Below, one piece after another: positions 12,256 through 24,600 of a DNA stretch of 64,000 bases. Below the pieces are notes generated by a model, which was not told the DNA's origin, searched no databases, and saw only the letters and a program-made list of their open reading frames with translations. A program made the translations under genes and the position numbers. This DNA comes from Centroberyx gerrardi (Eukaryota; Chordata; Actinopteri; Beryciformes; Berycidae), in assembly GCF_048128805.1 (NCBI RefSeq), contig NC_136017.1, positions 9,344,807 to 9,408,806 of the forward strand. Direction: 5' to 3'. Numbering within the stretch: position 1 is the stretch's first letter; the number at the start of each line of letters is the position of its first letter.

Positions 12256-13099
12256 CTGTTCCAGAGGAGTCAGCTGTAATGTACAAGGCCTTGGTTGTTT
12301 TTTGAGCTTGTGGCCCAAACCAGACAATTATACTACGGGTGGATTACTACATTAGACCAAATGGGCTACTGAGGTTTGTCTATTGAGAGCAGAAAGGGTA
12401 AATAATGAAATCAGACACAAACTCCTTATGCTGGTTTGTATTGAAAATTGGAAAAACAATGACAACAACCCTAATACATATTCATCATATATAAATCATA
12501 AAAATGTAACCACTGTGATACAAAAACCTTTTTAACAATTCATCATATGATCAATATTTGCAATGTGAAATAAAAAAATAAAACGTCATTCTCACCAAAA
12601 GAGTCATGAATTAGACCAGAGCCGGCCGTAAAGGCTTTTGGAGGCCCTAAAAGAGATGGTGTTTATGGCTCCAAAACATTCCAACCATGACCATCAAATT
12701 ACTCCCACCCATAATAAAAAAAAAAAATTCCATTATGTTACCCTTCCTAGCAAACAACAGCATAGAAAGTACAACGTACAATGAGACAATGTACAACTTT
12801 GCATGGTGATGCTCACAGCAAATAAAACCAAAAGCCAAGAATATATCATGGCCACAACTAAAGCTCTTAGAATTTAACAAAGTATATAAACATATGAATG
12901 TGAATGCATTTTAGTAGTAAATAAACTGAAATGTATGGTTTGATTCTGGCAACCACTTTAGGGAAAAATAGTTTTACAAACATGCATTGAAGCTAAAACC
13001 GATGATTGAACTTATTGCATTGCTAATGAGTTAGCACATTAGCATTTTAGCCTAATTGCCTCGAGGTAAGATTTTGGGCTTAGGAGTTTACAACTCACT
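10391..13099. other. Spacer between gene 1 and gene 2, partly CYP4F-derived
   Basis: No gene seen. Segments 10905-11290, 11340-11600 and 11840-11990 match, with moderate divergence, the flank and introns of the P450 gene at 48930-54640, but the P450 exons are missing. A (CT)n(CA)n microsatellite lies at 12200-12252. Confidence 0.55.
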
Positions 13100-14143
13100 C
13101 AAGGGCGGAAATCACGGGGGGGACAGGGGGGTCCGGACCCCCCCTTCCTGGGACTAACAGAGAGTTGTCCCCCTCAATATATCATTGTAAACATAACTAT
13201 ATAATTTTAAATAATATAATAATATGCATTGAAAGCACTTGTGATAATTATAGACGCAAAACAATGCGTTTTTAAGTTTCGAAAGATTGAGTCCCCCCCT
13301 CATATGCCTCACAGTGGTTTGGTCCACTGCCTACCTGCCTCCCCGAACCCCCACACACACACATTAGCCCTCGGTACGAGTGTCTGTGGAGGATCTCTGG
13401 AAGTGTGTCAGTGGTGGCAGACCTCCAGTAAGTAGCTGAGGTTAACTTAAAACAAAGGATGTGTCAGACATTTTTCTTTACTTCTACCACTCAATAGAAT
13501 AAAACACATTCACAATTGTAACCAGACTACATTTTGTTCCGTTACCTCGCGGTTGAATCTTGTGCGTCAGCGTGTTGGTACGGAGCAGCCGCGTCTCCTA
13601 ATGCATGTGTGTGTATGGAGGCAGGAGGTCTATCCACAATTAAAATCATCATAACTCACTGAATTTTCGACCGATTTTCAAGCGGTTTGGTTTGTTACAA
13701 ATGCCAGACATGTATTTATGATACAGGATACTTGGTTAAATTAAAATGCGGGATTTCATACCAAAATACTTTATCTTTTGTAGATGGTAACAGTAATATT
13801 TCTATAATATAATATTTAAGATTAACTTACCCTATGTAATTAGGTTCTAAGTATATTATTTTTTTCTTACTGCATGTAAAATGGCTGCCACTATGTTATT
13901 TTGTTCATAATTTTGGAAATAAATGAAGACTTAATTAATAAAAAAGACATAATTACAACAAACATTATGTTAAAATATAAGTAAGTTTCTGGCAGGCTTC
14001 ATAGCGTTCTGGACTTTTACACATTGACAGCAAAACATTAGAGATCTGCTTTTTCGGGAAAACTAAATCTAATTAGGCATATATTAGCTTTAGTTCAGTT
14101 AATGGGTGTTGCATCTCACCTACTACTGTAAATAACCTGCATG

Positions 14144-14198
<55 letters not shown>

Positions 14199-14496
14199 TA
14201 TTTGTCAGCCAGCCAGGTCAGTTAAAATGGCAGAGAAAAGAAAAACAGACATCCGATCATTTTTCAGTGCACCGAAACGCCAAGTAGAAAGACCCCAGTA
14301 ATATCAAAGGCAATTTGATAAAATCTTCATAAGAAAGGAATGAAGTGCTTATGGAAATGTTTCATAATGGACCTCTATATACATTTAATACAACAGTACT
14401 TTTGGCGGCACCTTTGGTGTCCCCTTCAGGAATTGCTCTTGAGAAATTTTTTTGTTTATTGTCCCCCCCAACAGTGAAATGAAATATCCGCCCTTG
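13100..14496. mobile_element. Non-autonomous hAT element, copy A only
   Basis: The ends CAAGGGCGGAAAT / ATATCCGCCCTTG are inverted and flanked by a perfect 8-bp duplication AACTCACT (13092-13099 and 14497-14504), the hAT hallmark. Copy B has the empty site (35620-35630). Inside, MAEKRKTDIRSFFSAPKRQ (14227-14283) resembles the start of hAT-family transposases but soon meets a stop. A (GT)n run lies at 14148-14197. Confidence 0.8.
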
Positions 14497-14587
14497 AACT
14501 CACTGAATGCAAGGAGATCTCAGCTGGGATGGAAATTTCAATTTTAGACTGTTAACGCAAGTATGTGCTATACATAAAACTACTGAG

Positions 14588-14689
14588 ATGAAGCCGCTGC
14601 GGAAGTTGTGCTTACAGGAATTATTAAAAGTTAGAGATGTGGTAGCATGTCTTCCTACAGGCTATGGGAAAAGTCTTATATATACAGTA
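14588..14689 (+). pseudogene. RecQ-like helicase fragment (Walker A region)
   Basis: The frame reads MKPLRKLCLQELLKVRD then VVACLPTGYGKSLIY. LPTGYGKS is a Walker A motif in the context used by RecQ-type DEAD helicases (superfamily 2). The coding match ends within about 35 residues in simple TATACAG repeats, and no other helicase motif follows. Copy B is cut directly after MKP, so this is a relic. It may come from a mobile element or a captured exon. Confidence 0.55.
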
Positions 14690-14719
14690 TATATACAGTA
14701 TTTAATTATATTCTCCACC

Positions 14720-15628
14720 TTTTTTGGTTTTCTCTGCCCCCTTTTGTCTGAAATGAGAAGTTCAACAGAGTCTTCATGCTTACGTTAGAGACCCTGCAGG
14801 TTGTAGGTGAGATAACAACTGAGCCTTTGCCCTGACAGTCACAGCTTATCCTCCTGGAATGCATTCATTGGTGTGTATTTGTGTACATTTTTGTTCATCA
14901 TTATGTTTGCTTGAAACATAAGCATGAAAAAGGAGTTCTGTTACTATAAAACAGCCACCATGGCCCTCACCAAAAATAATATAATGTACAGGAGTTGATT
15001 TAATTTGCTCTCAAATTGTCTGTGCCTAGTGCTGATCCTGATCCTGTATCAATATGTATCTGTTAACACATCTTTAATACATGTTGTTTAGAAAAGTAAC
15101 ACAATATGTGTACTGTAAGCAAACAGATGTATTGAAAAAAGAAAAAAAGTCTGGATGAGTTTATTAGTATTCATGCTCACAGTTAACAACTGAATAGAAG
15201 CAGAATTTACATTAATAAAAATAGAAATATATCTATACATGATTGTACATCATAAAAATGTAAAACAATACATATCTATATACACACATGCACCCATACA
15301 TTCATACTCATACATACGCATTTACAAAATACAACCATACACTTACATACAACCATGCATACATTTTAAAATGCCATAAAAAACAACAATATACAACACA
15401 AAACACAAAACAAACAAACAAAAACAAAAACAGACCCCAAAGACTTCAGCTATCCATCTTTTGTTTTGTGGATGGCTGTACATTCAGTCAAAGCCACCGC
15501 TCCAATGTTAAATCATAGTAACATCCTACTGTGGGAAATGGTTTTAAGTGCTGTAAAGTAATTTTAATCAGCTGTGACTCTGGTTTGATCCTCTGGCCTG
15601 GAAGAAGATCTTCTGGTTGCACACACAG
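14720..15628. other. 3' flank of gene 2
   Basis: No gene seen. On the minus strand, ACTAATAAACTC near 15160 could supply the poly(A) signal of gene 2. The rest is A-rich with CATAC-type simple sequence at 15280-15430. Confidence 0.35.
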
Positions 15629-18571
15629 TTACTGTTCCTGTTCTTGTGTTGTTTGGCTGTCTGCTGTCATCAGTCCCTCCTCTGCCAAATGATACAAGAA
15701 AAGAAATGTGTCACATATAGTATCTGTCAAACAGTGTGTGTTAGTTCACTGCTGTTAAAATGGTCAATAGCACAAATAGATAGCCAATCAAAGGATTATA
15801 GTACCAGTATGATTTTGCTTTTAGCACACTAGAATCATTGGTGTATGATGTATTGACTTGAATAGACAGGGACTAGAGACAGTTATAGAGTGAGTAAATA
15901 ATTATCTAGGCATATTATAGAGAAATAGGTGACCTAGCCACTGAATCTATTTTCTTCAGTGTGTTGATTGAATGTTAGTCCTGTTATGGACTGGTGACAT
16001 GTCCAGGGTGTTTCTCTTGACTCCCTTGTTTCCTGTGACTAGGAATAAGCTGGGTAAAGATAATGAATGAATGAATGAATGAATGAATGAATGAATGAAT
16101 GTTGATAGAATATGTAGTATCTTGCCTTCTGGTTGTCTCTCCTCTGTAGCAGCACGGGTGGCATTAGACTCAGCAGCCTCTGTTCATGGATTAATGATAA
16201 TGGAAGTTAACTAATGGTAATTAATCATAGAAAATGTTAGAAAAAAGACTGTACAAAATATATATAAACATTCATACATATATACAGTACATATATACAC
16301 AGCATAAAAATAATTATATATATGAAACATGAATGATGGCACAATGAAATCACTGCAATTTAATCTGGTGAGATTATAACAGTAGGCTATCATTTCAACC
16401 TTAATGATACTCAACATCAAACATGAGTCTATTTAAAAGATGAGTAAATGTACCTATGGCCAATAACAATAACATTCAATAACATAAGTATTGGTGTAGT
16501 GATCATAAGTTGATTTTGTTTTTTCATGTTTTGTTATGCTATTCTGCATTATTATACTGTAGACAGACAGTAGTTATTAGACAGTGGATAACAACAGGAA
16601 AGTCGGGGGGAGGGGGGGTGATATGGGTCATGACCTGGACTCAAACACACAGTGTTGTGTCACAATGTTCAGGCCCACTGAACCAGGGCGCCCCTGTTGT
16701 CACTGTTTTAACAGTTACAGTTTCAACATAGAGGCCAGACCCATAATTAAAAGCTGGCAGTCAGTTCTTTTGTCTCATATTCATCTTTTGATCTTAAATC
16801 TTATTAAATTGTAGTCAGCAGTAAAATGGACCAACTTTAGCTCACTGTCCCTATACTTATACTTTTGACTGTACACTAAAAAAATACTGTGATACTGTAA
16901 ATGCAGAGTTGCAGAGTTGTAATGTGTGCTCTGCATGCAGGATATAGTAACATGATCATCATTGCTGAGAAAAGCAGTACATAGCAACATCATCCTTCTT
17001 TCCACTTGACTTGAATCTAGCCTTCTCATTTCCTGCAGTAAAACATGATACAAGCTGAATAAACTGATATCTTGCATTTCCACATATATTCTTGGATGTT
17101 AAAGCTGGGGTAGGTCATTTTTTTAGAACCATTTTGGAAATATTTGTTGAAATTCTCTTTACATCCTGACAGCTATCAATAAATCAAATGCTCTGAGAAA
17201 AAACCCAGTCTCTGTGACTGTCCCAGGCCCTAGAATTAGAATATTTCAGTAACAACTAGACTGAGCTAGCAGAGCTGTGTTTTGCATAAAAGGTTTGGAA
17301 TTTATCAGTTTGACCGAGACGCCACTCGCTCTCCAGTGTAGAGTGAACCTCGCTCTACCAAGGTTTATAGCAACGTGTGTTTGTAACAGAGCTGAACCTC
17401 ATTTGGAGGGAGGAGTTACTGGAGGGAGGAGTTACGGGAGGGAGGAGTTACTGGAGGGAGGAGTTACTGGAGGGAGGAGTTACGGGAGGGAGGAGTTACT
17501 GGAGGGAGGAGTTACGGGAGGGAGGAGTTACTGGAGGGAGGAGTTATGGGAGGGAGGAGTTACTGGAGGGAGGAGTTACGGGAGGGAGGAGTTACTGGAG
17601 GGAGGAGTTACTGGAGGGAGGAGTTACTGGAGGGAGGGAGGAGTTACTGGAGGGAGGGAGGAGTTACGGGAGGGAGGGAGGGATGGAGGGAGCAGAAAGG
17701 GAGGAGTGGGGTTGTTGTATACTTCCAAATTCTTGCTCATTTCTCCAAAGTTGCCTACTCCAGCTTTAATGGATATTTATGGCAGCATTCAAAGCATCAA
17801 ATTCTTGGTGACTTGCCTGTAGCTGATGGGCTTTTGCCTTTAGCTGCATTGCTTTCTGCGGCTGAGGAAGGAAACAGAAGGGAAGGGAAGAAAAAACAGA
17901 AACATAACAGCAGTGTGAAATGAGGGATTCTGACACCAAAAAGAGAAAGATGCCTAATGTCAAACACAAAGTGGCATGGTGTAACATAAGAGAAACTCAC
18001 ATAATATCTCCCACTTCTTCTTCCAGTGGTCTATAATAGACAGGACAGTGACATTACCACACAATGCAGCACAGTGGAGGAACATGGTGACTTGGACTTG
18101 ACTATTTTTCTACCAGCAACATTTATTATTATTATTATTTTGAATTAGGGCTGCAGCTATTGACTATTTTAGTAATCGAGTATTCTACCGATTATTCCAT
18201 CGATTAATCGAGTAATCGGATAAGAAATACTTTTTCTTTATTAAAGAGCAATAGTAAATATACAAAAGAGAAAAGCTGTCCGCACGAAGCTGTCCATACG
18301 ACGCTGTGATTTACTGAAAAAGAGGTGAAATAATAATTATTATTAATATTTATTACTAGGCCTAAATATCATACAAATTCATAAGACTGGCTAATGTACA
18401 TTTATTTATTATGTTGAAGGGTTGCCCTACACCTGCTGACCCTACTCACTGCAATCAAACTAAACTGAATATACCTGCTGTATTGGATTGGTGCATTTTA
18501 GGCTCCAATTGCTACTTACACCACCTGATATTTTGCTTTTTGAGGTATTTTATGCATCACTGTGAGGGGAG

Positions 18572-18627
<56 letters not shown>

Positions 18628-21600
18628 TGTATGTGTGTGACTATCATAATAATAACATGAATGAAGCTCAGGCTTTCACAAATTGACTGCAGCATTTTAT
18701 TTTCTGTGGTTATTTTCTTGAGCAAAACTTAGCTAACTTAGGGACATCATAACTAGCCACCATATTGATTTATGTTCTTAACTAGCCATTACATATAGCC
18801 ATAATTAACATACATTCTTTACTAGCCTTCATCTCATCCTGTTTTAATATTAAGTGCTGACTCCGCCCACCCGGGCCAGTTTCAGCATACGCCGGTAGCA
18901 ATTACAAGTGGACCCTATCCTACAGTCCCTGCTCTCAGCGGAGGGAGGGGAGCTACACTGTGTGTGGGAAGCGCTGTGACCGTCAGACCTCTCTGGATTA
19001 GACAAGCAAGTAGAGAAAACCGGCATCATCCGTACCAATTTATTGCCAAATGCTTTGGGATTCAACACATTAACATTGCTTCCCATGGTCAGAAAAAGTC
19101 GGCAGATTTGTCGCTAGTCGCTTTTGAGAAATAAAGTCGTCAGGGGGGTCTGAAAAGTCGCTAAGTCTAGTGACAAAGTCGCCAAGTTGGCAACACTGGA
19201 TCCCAAACTTTGGACACTTTCTGTCGTTTTCTCTGGCCTGTCTCTTCTCTTCGCCTCTCGCTATTTCCTCTCTCTTTCTCCAGTGCGTTGTGCAACAGTA
19301 ATAATCATCCATGCGAAACACAGTGAGCGTGTATATAGTTATATGGATTAAACGAAGCTTCGATGCAAAGAATTTGCATCGATGATTTTTAGTAATCGAG
19401 TTATGTATGCTAAACTTAAGTTCAGCCGAAGTGAAAGTTTGAATCGTAGTTTGAGGTGAACAGGAAGGGAGCAGAAAAATCAAGCAGGGGAGAAGTAAAG
19501 CTGTACAGGAAGTGATGTGACTCTGTTTCTTTATTATTATTATTTTGAATGCATCAATAGGAATAATGGTATGAGTGATTTAGGTACTGACCTGCTTCCC
19601 ACTTCATGTATCCTACAGGAAAAGAATTATAGGAAAGAATATGTTAAAGAAACCAATATGTATCACTGTTAGCACAAATGAATAACTGTGAATAGTAGGA
19701 TGTCTGCTAAACTTAAGTTCAGCCGAAGTGAAAGTTTGAATCGTAGTTTGAGGTGAACAGGAAGGGAGGAGAAAAGTCAAGCAGGGGAGAAGTAGAGCTG
19801 TACAGGAAATGATGTGACTCTGTTTCTTTATTATTATTATTACGATTATTATTATTTTGAATGCATCAGTAGGAATAATGGTATGAGTGATTTAGGTACT
19901 GACCTGCTTCCTCCTGCAGGATTTCTACAGGAAAAGAATTATAGGAAAGAATATGTTAAAGAAACCAATATGTATCACTGTTAGCACAAATGAATAACTG
20001 TGAAGCAGGGGAGAAGTAGAGCTGTGGAGGAAGTGATGTGACTCTGTTTCTTTATTATTATTATTTTGAAAGCATCAATAGGAATAATGGTATGAGTGAT
20101 TTAGGTACTGACCTGCTTCCCGCTTCATGTATCCTACAGGAAAAGAATTATAGGAAAGAATATGTTAAAGAAACCAATATGTATCACTGTTTGCACAAAT
20201 GAATAACTGTGAATCGTAGGATGTCTGCTAAACTTAAGTTCAGCCAAAGTGAAAGTTTGAATCGTAGTTTGAGGTGAACAGGAAGGGAGGAGAAAAGTCA
20301 AGCAGGGGAGAAGTAGAGCTGTACAGGAAGTGATGTGACTCTGTTTCTTTATTATTATTATTTTGAAAGCATCAATAGGAATAATGGTATGAGTGATTTA
20401 GGTACTGACCTGCTTCCTGCTTCAGGATCACTACAAGAAAAGAATTATAAGAAAGAATATGTTAAAGAAACCAATATGTATCACTGTTAGCACAAATGAA
20501 TAACTGTGAATAGTAGGATGTCTGCTAAACTTAAGTTCAGCCGAAGTGAAAGTTTGAATCGTAGTTTGAGGTGAACAGGAAGGGAGGAGAAAAGTCAAGC
20601 AGGGGAGAAGTAGAGCTGTACAGGAAGTGATGTGACTCTGTTTCTTTATTATTATTATTTTGAAAGCATCAATAGGAATAATGGTATGAGTGATTTAGGT
20701 ACTGACCTGCTTCCCACTTCATGTATCCTACAGGAAAAGAATTATAGGAAAGAATATGTTAAAGAAACCAATATGTATCACTGTTTGCACAAATGAATAA
20801 CTGTGAATAGTAGGATGTCTGCTAACTTAAGTTCAGCCGAAGTGAAAGTTTGAATCGTAGTTTGAGGTGAACAGGAGGGGAGCAGAAAAGTCAAGCGGGG
20901 GAGAAGCGGAGCTGTACAGGAAATGATGTGACTGTTTCTGGGTGTTTTTAAGACAAGCAACAGGAATTAAAGGAAAACTCCACCCTTGGATACCGTTACA
21001 CTGTTATTTATCATCAATCTGGGATGTTCAATGCTTTCCAGGAGTTATTTTGTTAAGTGTTGTAATTAACTTTTTCAGAGTACCTACTTTCCCTCAACCT
21101 GCCTCATCTACTTCTACTGCAGTTAGTGATTTGCTGTGTTTCCCAAAATGACTTTCAACAATCTCCAGAGAATGGGCAAAAACTTGTTGCTTTCAATCAA
21201 AGGTGGCCATATGGGCATATAAATATAGCTAGCTAGCCAACTAGTTAGTGAACATTTGGGTGTGTCCGTGATAGCGGCCCTTAGTAGTTACTGGTTACTG
21301 TCTAGTAGACTATAGTTGACTGGCTTCTGTCAGTATTTCTATGATGGATTTCATCCTGTATGATTGTTGAACGTCTTTGCAAAATTAAAGTCTAGAAAGA
21401 AGCCCTTTGCTCTTTGATTCTGAGGGACTGACACCAAAACCTGATGTTGATCGTTGATGTTTTAGATCGCTGACATTTTTTCTGCTATCAATACCTTGCC
21501 GTGACGTCATGTTGTCTACATTTGGCCAGTTTTATACAGAATTTTACAGAATAAGAACAAGACTAAGAGTCTAACAGCACCGCAACATTTAATTTTGTGG

Positions 21601-24600
21601 AAGCGTCCCAGCCGGAAATCAAACACAGGTCTCCTGATTGAGAGTCTGCAATCTAACTATCTAATCTAAGTGGTGAACAATAACAACAAACAAATACAAG
21701 GTACATCACCAATAGCTGTTTTTTAACAGTATTAAAGTGTTTAGGGTGGATTTTCCTTTAAATGTTCAACTTTCACTCCTCTGTCTGAGAATTCTTTAAT
21801 AAGGATTTGGTTTTAGACTTTTTACTGCTTGGAGGATTACTTATCTCTGTTGTAGAACCACACTCCTGGAAGATAATCCAACACTAGACTAATAGTATCA
21901 GTCAGATATACAGAAATACAAATAAACCAAACACAAATGAATATGAATAATGTCAATGAAAGGCAAATAACCATTTCATTAGATAATATTAATCAAATAA
22001 ATACATATTAATTCAGTATAAATAAATACAGTATCTCATGGCTTCCCACCTCCTCTCAAACAGAGTATCGGCAGCAAAATGAACATCAATACTACTCCTA
22101 CTCCCAGGACGATGGAGACTGAGGTGAGGGAGCTGATCTTGTCCTTCAGTTTCTGTTCTTCAGACTCTACAGAAAAATAACAACAACAAAAACAAGTTTG
22201 TTTACATGACACACTGTTCTAGTTAATAGCTAACACCCCAATTACGATCTTATTGGAGTTTATTTTTGTGCATATTCATATCAAGATAACGAATATTCCT
22301 GAATACAGAAATAAAAACAATATTTCAAAAAATATATAATATTCCAAATTAGAATTAGAATTATGATTACTAAAATGTAAAAGTATTCTATGCAATTAAT
22401 TATAGAATTAATTCTAATATTTTATGTTTATGTATACTCAGGGGATATTTTGGCATGAAGTCTCAGTGACAAGTGCACTGCAAACAAATGTCAAGGTGTT
22501 TAGTCTCATATTGAGTTTTAAAATCTTTTTTTTTTTTTTTTTAAATGCCACTTGTTTCCAATGCAGTTTCACTTGTTTCAGGATTTTCCTTTTTGTCAAT
22601 ATCTTGAAACAAGGCAGAATAAGGCAGATCACTGCACTACTGTCAAGAAAAAACCAACGTGATCTCACAAAAATACGTGAAATGAACATGAACTCTAAAA
22701 CAACGATTTACGTGTTGTGGACACGTATTATGGGAAAAAAATGTTCCTCCGCCACAAATTGAATTACGTCCCAAAGGGTTAATGGTTAAATTTAGGCAAG
22801 TAAAACAACTTGGTTAAGGTTTGGGTTACAGTTATGGTTAGGCAACTAAAACAACTTGGTTAAGGTTAGGGAAATGGTTTGGTCATGGTTAAATAAGAAA
22901 AGCGGTTAAAAATTAAAATGTGACTTACAGTTGCATGTCCTATGGAAACGCTGGGAATCGAATCCCAGTCGCCAGCATCGAAGGGAACGTATACGCCCAT
23001 CCACCACCCCGCCCACAACACCCCGCCCTCAACACCCTTACTAGCCACTGTGCTACTTCAATGTCACACTACTTCCTGTTTATAGTCGTGTCTCCTTTAC
23101 GTAACCGTTTCGTGCTGGGAAAACGTAAAAGTAACACCTTACGTTCCACCAACATGTAATTAACTGTTAACATGTCATGTTCATTTCACATTTTTCTGTG
23201 AGATCAGTCACAGAAAACAGGTTGATTAATTTTTTCAATTAAGAAAAATAAGCTTTTAAGATTCAATACTACATTAAATGTGTTGTTAAAGTGGATATTT
23301 TTGCAGTGTGGTAACTCACTATGGATGAGGGGGTTCCTGATGGGTTCACTGCTCTCCAGACTGACTGGGTTCTCCAGCATACAGGTGAACAAGGTATCGC
23401 TAAAATCCTTCTCCTAAAAGATGAGTGAAATAGAATTAGCTCAAAGCTCAAAAACCAATCACTCAGCCACATTTACTTTTAATTTTTAAAAGTGCTCACT
23501 TGGTGCCTTTGCCCTTTGATTAAAAGGAGATCTGAGTGTAGCTGAGGCTCAGCTACAGAGCAGTTCCCTGGAGCTGGAAGGGATTCAGTGTCTTGCTCAA
23601 GGACACTTCAGCAGCTTAAACCCAGGTACTCTGGTTAAAGGACAGTCTCTCCAACCACTAAGCCAACCTGCTGCCCAAACTGGCAAATTGGAAGCATCCA
23701 AAACCATACAGATCTCTCCCTAAACAACATTGTGTAATATGCTCTGTTGAGAGGAATTGCTTAGACACAGTGCATCGATGCTGCTACACAAAACACATGC
23801 ACACTCTCATTCTGTCATTCACAGGTTTCACACCGTAGCCCTGACATATACAGTATATATATACATATATATATATATGTATATATGGGCGATTATTTGA
23901 TTTCAGGCACTTTTGGGTACTTCAATTTCTCAAACATAAAATCTCATAAAACCTTCAATTATCTGCCTAAGCTTTATTGTCATTTTGTCAGGAATCATCA
24001 TCTGAACATTGTTGTAAACATCACTTTAAGGAATTTAAAATATTTAAAAATTTTCCTAGGATGTCAGAGGAAATGGTCATTACCACCACATCATCAAATA
24101 ATTGTTTAAAACTTTTAAAAAGTAAAAAGTTAGTGCTTTTAAGGCATTTTATGTAACTTCATACCTTACTTCTGATGTCTAAGTGGTTAGAAATATTTTA
24201 ATTTGATTTAAACATGTTTTAAATCTTTAGATGTGCAACCTTTTCAATATATTCCTAGATCCTGTCAAGAAAGATAAAATTACTCCAACAACAGGTCAAT
24301 GACTCATGTTTTTTTAATAAAATGTTAAGGAAGGGCTTGTAATATTTAAAAAAACATATATGAAAATGTCTGATTTAAACAGTTTGTTACAAATTTATCT
24401 AAAAATATGTCATGTGTTGGTAATGACGAACGGTTGTGGTAATGACAAAATGTTTTGGTAATGACATCTAGAGAAAATTACAAATGTAAAACAGCATTAA
24501 ACTCATATTTCTTAAGAAAATATTCTTAAACCTTAAAACAATTCTCATTTCATTATAAACCAATCTGTAACTGTCCAGGCTAGGCTAACTTGCTTGCCAA

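Noticed and set aside
16781..17083. 100-aa minus-strand frame
   Set aside because: In another frame the same DNA gives a better-supported terminal exon with acceptor and phase match. The long frame is identical in both copies because the DNA is.
17401..17690. Possible CRISPR-like array
   Set aside because: Units are contiguous 16-20 bp without unique spacers, in a vertebrate genome. It is a minisatellite.
17277..17923. Open frames of 125-181 aa rich in GGVTGGRSYWREELLE
   Set aside because: They are translations of the 16-bp minisatellite in several frames, with no start context or family match.
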